Source of the DNA: an uncultured Persicobacter sp.
GTDB taxonomy: Bacteria; Bacteroidota; Bacteroidia; Cytophagales; Cyclobacteriaceae
NCBI GenBank assembly: GCA_947498325.1
Contig: CANMKE010000005.1
Coordinates: forward strand, 186,001 to 250,000
Reading direction: 5' to 3'
DNA: 64,000 nucleotides
Part shown: positions 56,863 to 64,000 of the stretch, in pieces
Position numbering within the stretch: position 1 is the stretch's first letter
How the letters are laid out: the number at the start of each line of letters is the position of its first letter
Notes under the pieces: generated by a model
Told to the model about the DNA's origin: nothing
What the model saw: only the letters and a program-made list of their open reading frames with translations
Databases searched by the model: none
Program-made: the position numbers and the translations under genes

Positions 56863-57897
56863 ATGGCTGCAAAAATGAGAATCAGAAAGCGAAAAATAGA
56901 CGTTAATCAACTCGCAGACAGGATATTAGCAAAAGATCGAGTAGCCTTGAGCCAGGCCATCACTTTAGTGGAGTCAACTTTGAAAAGTGATAATTTGATT
57001 GCCCGCCAGTTATTGGAAAAAATCATGCCGAATACGGGTAAATCCCTACGGATAGGCATTACGGGGGTACCTGGTGTCGGCAAGAGTACCTTCATTGAAT
57101 CTTTCGGGGAAACTTTGATCAATAAAGGGAAACGCATTGCTATTCTTGCCATTGATCCCAGTTCGCAGCGAACGCGTGGGTCCATCCTTGGCGATAAAAC
57201 AAGAATGGAGACGCTCGCCAATAACGACCAGGCCTATGTACGACCATCGGCAGCAGGCAGTGCCCTCGGCGGCTTGCACGCGCGTACCCGCGAAACGATG
57301 CTTCTATGTGAAGCTGCGGGCTTTGATGTGGTGATGATTGAGACCGTTGGCGTGGGGCAATCGGAAGTGGCCGTGAGTCAGCTTGTGGACTTTTTCTTAT
57401 TATTAATGCTCGCTGGGGCAGGCGATGAGCTGCAAGGAATTAAGCGGGGAATTATGGAAATGTGTGACGGCATGGTCATTACAAAGGCAGATTCAGGCAA
57501 TGAGGACCGTGCCAAGATGGCCAAAAACCAATATCAAAATGCGCTGCATATGTTTCCTGCTTCTGAAAAGGGATGGCTGCCCAAAGTGATCACCGCTTCC
57601 TCCTACAACAAAACAGGCATGACCGAAACCTGGGAGATGATCTGTGAGTTCGTTGAGGAGATGCGCACCAGTGGGTGGTTTAACCACAACAGGCAATCGC
57701 AAAATAAACACTGGATGCACGAATGGATTATTCAGGAGTTGAAATCACAGTTCTATACCCACCCGATTGTGGCTCAGCAAATGGAAACGCTCGAAGAAGA
57801 AGTGATGACGGACAAGCGCCTGCCGATTATGGCGGCGATGGAACTTCTTGAGCAATATCATCAGGAAATACAACTTGCAGACGATCCAAAAACGTAA
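56863..57897 (+). CDS. meaB: Methylmalonyl-CoA mutase-associated GTPase MeaB
   Basis: A 344-residue SIMIBI-class G3E-type GTPase that loads and protects the mutase's cobalamin. The P-loop GVPGVGKST lies near residues 69-77, an ILAIDPSSQRTRGSILGDKTRM block (the Mg2+ Asp and switch) follows near 95-115, and the base motif TKAD is near 209. A C-terminal helical arm is present. Older annotations call it ArgK kinase, which is not supported here given the mutase cluster nearby. Confidence 0.95.
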   Translation: MAAKMRIRKRKIDVNQLADRILAKDRVALSQAITLVESTLKSDNLIARQLLEKIMPNTGKSLRIGITGVPGVGKSTFIESFGETLINKGKRIAILAIDPSSQRTRGSILGDKTRMETLANNDQAYVRPSAAGSALGGLHARTRETMLLCEAAGFDVVMIETVGVGQSEVAVSQLVDFFLLLMLAGAGDELQGIKRGIMEMCDGMVITKADSGNEDRAKMAKNQYQNALHMFPASEKGWLPKVITASSYNKTGMTETWEMICEFVEEMRTSGWFNHNRQSQNKHWMHEWIIQELKSQFYTHPIVAQQMETLEEEVMTDKRLPIMAAMELLEQYHQEIQLADDPKT

Positions 57898-58252
57898 GCT
57901 AAAACAGGTCGGTTTTTTCTGTGCCTAATAACGGAATAGTGATATAAATTAATTTTTGCTTTAGTTTAAAATGAAAATATTTTCCTCAGGATGACTGGCA
58001 TCATCTATTGTAAAATAATGCAATTATGCCAAATTCATCCGATTGAACTATTTCAATATATAGCATTATACTAAGCTAAAATTTATTGTGAAAAATAGAC
58101 AGGAGTATTTTTTCAAATCTTTTGTTTTTATCTTTAAAGCATCATTATTCAAATTATTTATCAGCTCAACCGATACAATAGTATTGAAAATATAATTTTT
58201 TGAATAATACTGACTTAGATCAATTACATAACACGAACCTAATTACATCTAT
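57898..58252. other. Intergenic region
   Basis: An AT-rich 355-base gap with no gene, terminator hairpin or repeat that I could identify. Confidence 0.5.
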
Positions 58253-58711
58253 ATGAATACCGCATTTTCAGATAGTTTAGCACAGCTCTTCAGTAAAAAT
58301 CTTCAGCAATTGAGTGAAGAAATCAGCCAATATGAAGGTAAACCACTTGAGTTTTGGGCTGTTCGCGGCATGATTTCTAATTCTGCAGGGCACCTGACCC
58401 AACATATTTTGGGTAACCTGAACCATTTTATTGGTCACGTTTTGGCAAAAACAGATTATGTAAGAGATCGTAAAGCGGAATTTTCTACCCACGACATCAG
58501 CATTGCCACTTTTAAAGAACAGATTGAAGCTGTTGACGCACTGATTCAGGATACTTTTTCAAAAATGACCGAAGAAGAATGGGCGCAAACCTACCCGCTT
58601 GAGGTGTTTAAAAAACCCATGACTACGGCTTATTTCATGCAGCACCTTTTGGCGCATTTAAGCTACCACATGGGGCAAATCAATTATCATCGCAGACTTA
58701 TCCAATTATAA
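58253..58711 (+). CDS. DinB family protein
   Basis: A 152-residue four-helix-bundle protein. The His triad typical of DinB/YfiT metal sites is visible as HLTQHILGNLNHFIGH (first His near 44-57) and HLLAHLSYHMGQI near the C-terminus (about 131-143). Homologues act as thiol- or bacillithiol-dependent transferases, or are induced by DNA damage. It is followed after 2 bases by a VOC-family gene, probably one transcript. The substrate is unknown. Confidence 0.85.
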   Translation: MNTAFSDSLAQLFSKNLQQLSEEISQYEGKPLEFWAVRGMISNSAGHLTQHILGNLNHFIGHVLAKTDYVRDRKAEFSTHDISIATFKEQIEAVDALIQDTFSKMTEEEWAQTYPLEVFKKPMTTAYFMQHLLAHLSYHMGQINYHRRLIQL

Positions 58712-58713
58712 TC

Positions 58714-59127
58714 ATGAAATCCATCGGAGTATATTTAACCTTTGAAGGGCAGTGCAGTGCGGCCATCGATTTTTATCAGCAGGTTTTCAAGGCTGAACTG
58801 ATCAGCAAAAAAACCTTTGGGGAAAGCCCTATGGAGGCCCCTGAACATTTGAAGGATCAAATCATGCATGCTGAGATTAAAGCGGGGGATTTCTGCCTGA
58901 TGGCCAGTGATAACCTGATGGGCATGCCCACCGATGGGCCAGGAAAGGTAACGCTTAATATTGACCTGGAAGACCAGCAGGAGCAAGACCGTATTTTTGC
59001 AGCACTGAGCGAAAATGGCTCCGTAACCATGGAACTTCAGGAGACTTTCTGGGGGGCACGGTTCGGAAGTCTGGTGGATCAGTTTGGCATTAAATGGATG
59101 CTACACATGACATTGCCCAACAGCTAA
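58714..59127 (+). CDS. VOC family protein, PhnB-like
   Basis: A 137-residue glyoxalase-superfamily protein of the PhnB/3-demethylubiquinone-9 methyltransferase-like type. The start YLTFEGQCSAAIDFYQQVFKAEL (core: GQCSAAIDFY) and FWGARFGSLVDQFGIKWMLH (core: FWGARFGSLVDQFG) are typical. Metal-ligand residues are partly altered relative to true glyoxalase I, so the activity is unknown. It sits 2 bases after the DinB gene and shares a terminator. Confidence 0.87.
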   Translation: MKSIGVYLTFEGQCSAAIDFYQQVFKAELISKKTFGESPMEAPEHLKDQIMHAEIKAGDFCLMASDNLMGMPTDGPGKVTLNIDLEDQQEQDRIFAALSENGSVTMELQETFWGARFGSLVDQFGIKWMLHMTLPNS

Positions 59128-59155
59128 GGCAGGCAAATGAAAGGGCAGTCAAAAA

Positions 59156-59196
59156 ATGAAAAAGGCCACAATGCATCTCCATTGTGGCCTTTTATA
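59156..59196. terminator. Bidirectional terminator
   Basis: Stem AAAGGCCACAATG/CATTGTGGCCTTT, 13 bp, between converging VOC and thiamine-binding genes; it ends just before the latter's stop. Confidence 0.93.
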
Positions 59197-59511
59197 TTAT
59201 TTGTTAACGTTTCCAATCTTCGATTCAATCGATTCAATCTTGGCTTTCATCATCCCTGCCCCTTTGTTTTTCTTCACGTCCATATTCATCACACAATACA
59301 CACGATCAGCCACAGGCTCCAAAATCTCATAGCTTTGTTCTACCACCTGCAGGGCTTCCTTTACCGTTGGTGCTTCCAGAATAGTGCCCATTGGAGTGAG
59401 TTGATATTCAAAGCCACTGTTCTTGATATGCTCAATTACTTTACTAACATACTCGCTGATATGCGCGCCTTTGTCCATGGGGAAAATCGCAAAATTTAAT
59501 ACTGCTGCCAT
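59197..59511 (-). CDS. MTH1187/YqgV family thiamine-binding protein
   Basis: A 104-residue ferredoxin-like-fold protein of the MTH1187 family. MAAVLNFAIFPMDKGAHISEYV, the mid-protein PMGTILEAP and the C-terminal NKGAGMMKAKIESIE blocks match the family, whose members bind thiamine or hydroxymethylpyrimidine. It starts 22 bases after the helicase gene in the same direction; no transporter accompanies it, so a link to thiamine here is from family alone. Confidence 0.88.
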   Translation of the reverse strand: MAAVLNFAIFPMDKGAHISEYVSKVIEHIKNSGFEYQLTPMGTILEAPTVKEALQVVEQSYEILEPVADRVYCVMNMDVKKNKGAGMMKAKIESIESKIGNVNK

Positions 59512-59533
59512 CTTGGTTGTTTTAGATTGTTGA

Positions 59534-61315
59534 TTATTTAAATTGGTCGGTGCAGGTTCTTACATCTGCCCCTTCCCGTAATTTTCGTAAATTTTTCTGC
59601 ATCATCAGATCGTCCCAGGTGGCGGGAACACCTTTCAGCAGATTGGGCGAGCAAAGGAAAATTACCTTCGTTTTTGCCCTTGAAATCGCTACATTCAATC
59701 GGTTGGCAGAAAAGATGAACTGCCCGATATCAGCAACATATTCAGGATCGGCTGCGGTATAACCCACAATCACCATCTCCACGCTTTGCCCCTGAATTTT
59801 TTCCACGGTATCAATCAATGGCTGATGCTTCACTTTGAGGTATTTACTCAGCTGATTTTGCACCTCAAGAATTTGCTTGCGAAAAGGGATAACCACCGCA
59901 ATGTCTTTGATTGACATCCCCCCTTCCAGCGCCTTGATGATCAGCTGCACCAAAAATGCCGCCTCATCCTGATTAATCTGCCTCGCAAACTGGTCACAGC
60001 TATCTACCCACACCAGAGGCGCTTTACTGAAAATGGAGGCCCACGGCTCGGCAAAAGTGGCAGCCAGCTGAAACTCCCGATCATGGTTAAAGGCCGAAGC
60101 TTTCAGGAAGGTCGGCACTTCTTTATTTGTTTTTCCACTCGGATAAAAAAGCTCTCCAACCCATCGGGCGAGAGTGGAATTCATACGATAGGTGGTATCG
60201 AAAGCCAATAAGGTATTGGGGTGATATTTTTCAAGGTGAGTAAGAATACTGCACGAAAATGGGTCATCAGCCATCCCTTCATCGAATATGGGTTCCATTT
60301 GTCGCTGATCGCAGAAAAACAATAAACTTTCAGCACCCCAGCTCGCCATTGTTGCCGCCAGTGTCAGGGGAAGCTGCCCTGCCTCATCGACAATCAGGAC
60401 ATCAGCCTTCACCTTTTGATGGTGATACAAAGCGCCATAATACGTCAGCCCAAAAAGACTTTGCGCTCCCCGATGTGCATATCTTGCCGACTGAATTTTC
60501 ACACCTGCCGAAAGTCCTTCATTTTTATCTGCCGAGCCGAGTTTCACCACATTCAGCGCAGGAAATTTATCGAAGACTTCCGAAAGGGCATTGTTGACCG
60601 ACTGATGGGTAAAGCCAATAATATTCACCGACTTGCCCGCCTGCAACAACAAATAAATTAACTGACCAAGGACATCCGTCTTCCCAGTGCCTGGAGGGCC
60701 CTGAATACCCATGATTTTGGGTAAACTGAGGCATTTTAAAAGTACCTGCCGCTGGGAACTGTTCAAGGAACGACCGAGTTGATCTTCGAGGTCGGCCACT
60801 TGTTTGCGCTGCAATGCTGTAATTTCCAGTTCAGGTAACTGAATCCCGTTTGGGGTCATGAGTTGTTTCAGCCAATGTTCTGCGGCCGTGTTCCCTTCCA
60901 TATTGATGAAAGCTTCGCGAACTTTATCCACGGCATCAAAAGGAATCAAGGTCAGGCGCATGCTTGTACCGTCGTCCAAATCATTTAGGGCATACTGCCC
61001 ACCAGGATTATAACCGAGCTGAAACCACAGCTTGTCCTCGCCCATGCCCAGCACTTCAGCCTTTACTTCCCATCGGCTATTGTCCTTTGCCTTCAGCATA
61101 AAATTCTCGCCCCTTTTCAGCTTTGTTTCATTATAGGGAAGGTGCAGGCAGCCATAGCCGTCAGATTTCAGGAATTTTGTAATCACGAAAGTGGCATTAT
61201 CAATCATCAGTCCCCGTTCCTCAACCCCTTCAACAGAGAGGCTGCTCAATTCACGAACTTTCTGAATGTTCAATGCCTGTTCTTTCTTCAAGTATGCTAA
61301 AAATTGATCAATCAT
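59534..61315 (-). CDS. SF1 DNA2/NAM7-like helicase
   Basis: A 593-residue ATPase with a short N-terminal OB-like region, Walker A GPPGTGKT near 207-214, Walker B VLIVDEAGQ near 303-311, and motifs V/VI (KIQGQSVEMVIVGY and NRLNVAISRAKTKVIFL, cores QGQSVEM and NVAISRAKT) near the C-terminus. The AAA_11/AAA_12 domain order is that of Dna2/SMUBP-type enzymes. Its start overlaps the end of a Cas4-like nuclease gene by 8 bases; together they look like a split nuclease-helicase. Confidence 0.92.
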   Translation of the reverse strand: MIDQFLAYLKKEQALNIQKVRELSSLSVEGVEERGLMIDNATFVITKFLKSDGYGCLHLPYNETKLKRGENFMLKAKDNSRWEVKAEVLGMGEDKLWFQLGYNPGGQYALNDLDDGTSMRLTLIPFDAVDKVREAFINMEGNTAAEHWLKQLMTPNGIQLPELEITALQRKQVADLEDQLGRSLNSSQRQVLLKCLSLPKIMGIQGPPGTGKTDVLGQLIYLLLQAGKSVNIIGFTHQSVNNALSEVFDKFPALNVVKLGSADKNEGLSAGVKIQSARYAHRGAQSLFGLTYYGALYHHQKVKADVLIVDEAGQLPLTLAATMASWGAESLLFFCDQRQMEPIFDEGMADDPFSCSILTHLEKYHPNTLLAFDTTYRMNSTLARWVGELFYPSGKTNKEVPTFLKASAFNHDREFQLAATFAEPWASIFSKAPLVWVDSCDQFARQINQDEAAFLVQLIIKALEGGMSIKDIAVVIPFRKQILEVQNQLSKYLKVKHQPLIDTVEKIQGQSVEMVIVGYTAADPEYVADIGQFIFSANRLNVAISRAKTKVIFLCSPNLLKGVPATWDDLMMQKNLRKLREGADVRTCTDQFK

Positions 61316-62606
61316 GTAAGGCCTCTTCTATGGTCTGAATTAAAAAGTTTAATTTTTCCAGTCGGTCCAAATCCTTATCGGGATCAAGCACCAGCTGCTC
61401 AATCGATATTTGTTGCTGAAAAAAATAATAGAGTTCGTTGAGCGCATAGCCGGGAAATAAACCAAAAAGTTGTTTTTCAATAACTTCCGCAAGGTTCACC
61501 ACTTCAATCTGATCATCAGACCAGCCTTTAGTCCATTGTTGCAACCGCAAGGCATCAAGACCGTAGCCGATCCACCTGCCCACAAATTCTGGATAAGCGG
61601 TCATTTCAAGGGGGATGGTTTTTTCTGCAGTACGCAGCGCTATTGGCCGCTCAGGTTCCTGATCGTCATAATCCAAAACAAAAGGCGTCAGGCTACCAAA
61701 ATACAACGACTGAATTTTTTCTTTGAAGCCAAAGCCCAGTCGATGGTATGTCTGTACCTGAAAAATAAGCCGTCGATATTCCAGAAATGAAAAGCCAATA
61801 TTGGCAAATAATTGTGCAGGTGCCTGCAATAACGCTATGGGCCCGTTAACATTTTCCGCTTTTAGCGCCATAATATGATGGGCATTCAGCAAAGGAATTA
61901 CACTGAGGTGGTTTTCCTGCTGCATAAGTTCGGGAATACAGGCGTATCGCCACTGGCACTTATTGCACGACTTTTTATAAACAATCGGGTGTTGCTCGCC
62001 AAGCTCCTCCCACGACAAATCGCGCAAGGGTAACAGCCCTTCGAGGCACTCTTCATAAATCCCTCGAACTTCCGTTAGCTGAACTTTAATTTGCTCTTTG
62101 TTCTTGATAATAACAAAGGAATGGTCGTAGGTTTTCTGCTGATCAACAGCAAGCATCGATGCATACCAGAGCAACTGGGTAAGGTGACTCACGGCCACCT
62201 GCGCAGAATGCTTCACCTCCCCAAGGCTGTAAGCATGGCCCAAGGGCAGCTGTTCATCAGTATCCTCAAGAATTAAAATATCAGCCACCCCGACGGTAGT
62301 CGTCCCATCACCGAGCTGTGCCTGAAGGATCACGGGCTCGCCACGGCGCATGGCATCCAGGGTCAGGGCTTTACGAATTGCAAAATTGTCCCCCTTCACC
62401 TCATAAGCCTCAGGGTAGTACATCTCAAATATATCATCCTCAAAGCGCAGACCTTCATCCATCAGGTGTTGCTGATGTGGTGGGGTATCGGCTTTGAGTG
62501 CCTCATGACCAAAATAATTAAGCCACGCTTTGCGTTTGCATTGCAGAAAAGTGCCCAATTGATGACCATTGGTGGGTTTAGGCCTTGATTTGATATATTC
62601 CTTCAT
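61308..62606 (-). CDS. Cas4/TM0106-like RecB-family nuclease
   Basis: A 432-residue PD-(D/E)XK nuclease. The active site is visible as GVADILI (the Asp, near 107-113) and GEVKHSAQ (E-x-K near 142-149). An Fe-S cluster is implied by QCKRKAW (Cys23) and CNKCQWRYAC near 221-230, the Cas4/AddB-like 1+3 Cys arrangement. The C-terminal 190 residues have no recognised domain. In TM0106-family proteins a similar nuclease is fused to an SF1 helicase; here the helicase is the next gene, overlapping by 8 bases. Confidence 0.85.
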   Translation of the reverse strand: MKEYIKSRPKPTNGHQLGTFLQCKRKAWLNYFGHEALKADTPPHQQHLMDEGLRFEDDIFEMYYPEAYEVKGDNFAIRKALTLDAMRRGEPVILQAQLGDGTTTVGVADILILEDTDEQLPLGHAYSLGEVKHSAQVAVSHLTQLLWYASMLAVDQQKTYDHSFVIIKNKEQIKVQLTEVRGIYEECLEGLLPLRDLSWEELGEQHPIVYKKSCNKCQWRYACIPELMQQENHLSVIPLLNAHHIMALKAENVNGPIALLQAPAQLFANIGFSFLEYRRLIFQVQTYHRLGFGFKEKIQSLYFGSLTPFVLDYDDQEPERPIALRTAEKTIPLEMTAYPEFVGRWIGYGLDALRLQQWTKGWSDDQIEVVNLAEVIEKQLFGLFPGYALNELYYFFQQQISIEQLVLDPDKDLDRLEKLNFLIQTIEEALHD

Positions 62607-62668
62607 AAGCTTTGCTAAAACAACAAAGTTAAAAAAGCTGAAGAATAAAACAGACCTACACCATACTT

Positions 62669-63067
62669 TTAAAGTCCAATATCCTGCTTAAATTCTGCAT
62701 AATGGTTGGAGTAAATCCATTGTTCTTCCTGCTGATAAATTTGAACATAAATATAATCCCGCTTAAAGACCAAAGGCTGCTTCACCTTTTTGCGGAACGT
62801 TTCCCCACTTCTCACAAAACCCTGCACCTTGCGCAATCGGCGAACCCGCTTAAAATAGGGATCAACCAACTGAAGAAAATAAGTAAAATACAGGTTATTG
62901 GGAGAGGTATTATGCACCACTACCTCCATCGATTTATGGTCACAGATGGCATAAACATGGTGATCGATATCATTGGAAATCAGCCGATAATTGATGGTGT
63001 GGAATAGGTTTTGTTCAGCTTGTGGCGGTGTGAATGAAAGCACAAAGAACATCAGGAAAGAAAGCAT
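62669..63067 (-). CDS. Small exported hypothetical protein
   Basis: A 132-residue protein with a signal peptide (MLSFLMFFVLSF...), a beta-rich body and a basic patch KRVRRLRKVQGF. No family recognised. It is divergent from the protease at the right edge and lies upstream of the nuclease gene in the same direction (62-base gap). Possibly periplasmic. Confidence 0.65.
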   Translation of the reverse strand: MLSFLMFFVLSFTPPQAEQNLFHTINYRLISNDIDHHVYAICDHKSMEVVVHNTSPNNLYFTYFLQLVDPYFKRVRRLRKVQGFVRSGETFRKKVKQPLVFKRDYIYVQIYQQEEQWIYSNHYAEFKQDIGL

Positions 63068-63462
63068 AATATAGGTTATTTGTTAGGAGTATCAAGGTGC
63101 ATATTGTTTGACTACAAAGCAAAAGTGTCCGCTGTCCGGTCACCTGTCCGCAGCGTTAGAAATATTTTATATCTCCAAAAAAATTGTTTCAAAATTAACT
63201 AAGCAGATAAATCCTTCCTGAATTCCTAACAAACAAAGTGGCCTCAACTCCCATAATGTCCTCCATAGTGCATTCTTCCACAAAACTTCTGCCTAATTCC
63301 TATAAAACACCATGTGTTTATTTAGTAAAATATTGATAAAAAATTGTTATTTAAAACTGTCTTATTTTTTAGCCATACAAGGCTTTCCGAGAATCAGCAA
63401 TAATCAGAGGAATATGAAACACCCACCTTTGAGTATAGTTGCCTATAAAAAAACAGAACGCT
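63068..63462. other. Intergenic region between divergent genes
   Basis: A 395-base gap with three TGTCCG-type words at 63126-63151 near the hypothetical gene and AT-rich DNA before the protease. No gene recognised. Confidence 0.5.
63126..63151. promoter_or_regulatory. Iterated TGTCCGS sites, candidate operator
   Basis: TGTCCGC at 63126, TGTCCGG at 63133 and TGTCCGC at 63145 stand in one orientation, the first two directly adjacent. They lie in a divergent intergenic region; a binding site is inferred only from repetition. Confidence 0.3.
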
Positions 63463-64000
63463 ATGCCTATAAGAATGCGGAAAGACCCAGACCAGCCTAA
63501 TCGGGGAAATGGCGGGGGAAATTATCGTGGTGGAAGAGGCGGCGGTTGGGGGGGAATTATTTCCATGCTGCTGCCCTTACTGCTTCGGAACCCAAAATTA
63601 CTGATTGTCGCAGCGATCATCTTTGGAGCCATATATTTTTTCGGTGGCCGTGAAACTGCCATTAATGTGGCCTCAGCGGTGTTTAGCAAAGGAGCAACCC
63701 TTGATCCTAAACAATTTGACCGCGCGAAAATTTACGAGCCCATCATCAATGATCCACAAAACCCCTTGCCGGTAAGGGTATCGCTTGAGCAATTCAGCCC
63801 TACGAGGCTGAATCAAGGACAACAGGGCAGTTGTGTTGCCTGGGCAAGCGCCTACGGAGCACGCACGATTCTGGAAAGTTCAGCCACTGGCCAAGCGCCC
63901 GATGATGTTCGTTTCAGCCCGTCTTTCCTGTACAACCAAATTAAGCTTGAGGGCTGCCAGGGCTCTTATATTATCCGTGCCATGGAAAAAATGACGCAGC
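63463..64000 (+). CDS. Membrane-anchored papain-family (C1) cysteine peptidase, partial
   Basis: At least 179 residues, cut by the right edge. A Gly/Arg/Asn-rich N-terminus (about 10-32) precedes one membrane helix at about 46-61 and a linker. The active-site region NQGQQGSCVAWASAYGA near 124-140 (its QGSCVAWA core) holds the oxyanion Gln and catalytic Cys of clan CA, C1 family. The His/Asn part lies beyond the window. ATG at 63475 is an alternative start. The absence of a classical propeptide in the visible part suggests a C1-like bacterial enzyme. Confidence 0.85.
   Translation, partial: MPIRMRKDPDQPNRGNGGGNYRGGRGGGWGGIISMLLPLLLRNPKLLIVAAIIFGAIYFFGGRETAINVASAVFSKGATLDPKQFDRAKIYEPIINDPQNPLPVRVSLEQFSPTRLNQGQQGSCVAWASAYGARTILESSATGQAPDDVRFSPSFLYNQIKLEGCQGSYIIRAMEKMTQ

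Noticed and set aside
56863-57897. LAO/AO transport system kinase ArgK
   Set aside because: This older name belongs to the same family, but the mutase and epimerase neighbours show it is MeaB.
63546-63553. G-tract in the papain-like protease N-terminus as phase-variation site
   Set aside because: It lies in a naturally Gly-rich linker; short of other evidence this is compositional.
1-64000. CRISPR arrays, tRNA or rRNA genes, and intact insertion sequences
   Set aside because: None were found on reading both strands; the palindromes seen are too short and dissimilar for CRISPR repeats and no transposase frame was recognised.

Overview
The window looks like chromosome of a Bacteroidota bacterium, most likely a marine Cytophagales (Flammeovirgaceae/Persicobacteraceae-like); the genus is inference. 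The grounds are family content (DUF4251, DUF4920, DUF5686, DUF2911 and DUF3024 proteins, a TonB receptor with a CarboxypepD_reg N-terminus, many lipoproteins), near-absence of Shine-Dalgarno sequences, and a few TTG/TAnnTTTG promoter matches. There are about 58 protein genes. I see no rRNA, tRNA, CRISPR array or intact insertion sequence.

Layout: 1-3777 RND efflux pump (permease cut by the left edge) with its lipoprotein adaptor; 3913-10428 a malectin-domain lipoprotein, an M1 peptidase, a nitroreductase, a YpdA-like flavoprotein, a crotonase-fold enzyme and an M43 metalloprotease; 10761-23808 an AspT/YidE-type transporter, a di-haem peroxidase, DUF4251, MFS, DUF5686, BI-1, DUF2911, an AraC regulator, an MBL/rhodanese pair and a phosphoesterase with a TTG start; 23907-28740 RluF, then a siderophore receptor with a PepSY membrane protein; 28776-35037 carbonic anhydrase, a GyrI-like protein, an AT-rich stretch with an orphan gene, and an M16 peptidase pair; 35154-43697 MscS, MarR, a DUF4920/haem-lipoprotein pair, PhnA, a Rof-like protein, DUF3024 and an NmrA-like protein.

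The region 43802-46568 is the oddest: a lipoprotein gene whose base composition drops sharply partway through, bounded by inverted copies of one short palindrome and next to an array of further palindromes and hairpins.

The best-defined functional unit is 46649-57897. It encodes both subunits of methylmalonyl-CoA mutase, a CoA-transferase, all four parts of a sodium-pumping methylmalonyl-CoA decarboxylase (carboxyltransferase, OadG-like, biotin carrier, membrane beta subunit), methylmalonyl-CoA epimerase and the mutase chaperone MeaB. Together they can interconvert succinate and propionate, with the decarboxylation step coupled to Na+ export. No biotin carboxylase is present, which fits a decarboxylase better than an ATP-driven propionyl-CoA carboxylase.

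The right end (58253-64000) carries DinB and VOC proteins, a probable three-gene operon of Cas4-like nuclease, SF1 helicase and thiamine-binding protein, a small exported protein, and the start of a membrane-anchored papain-family protease.
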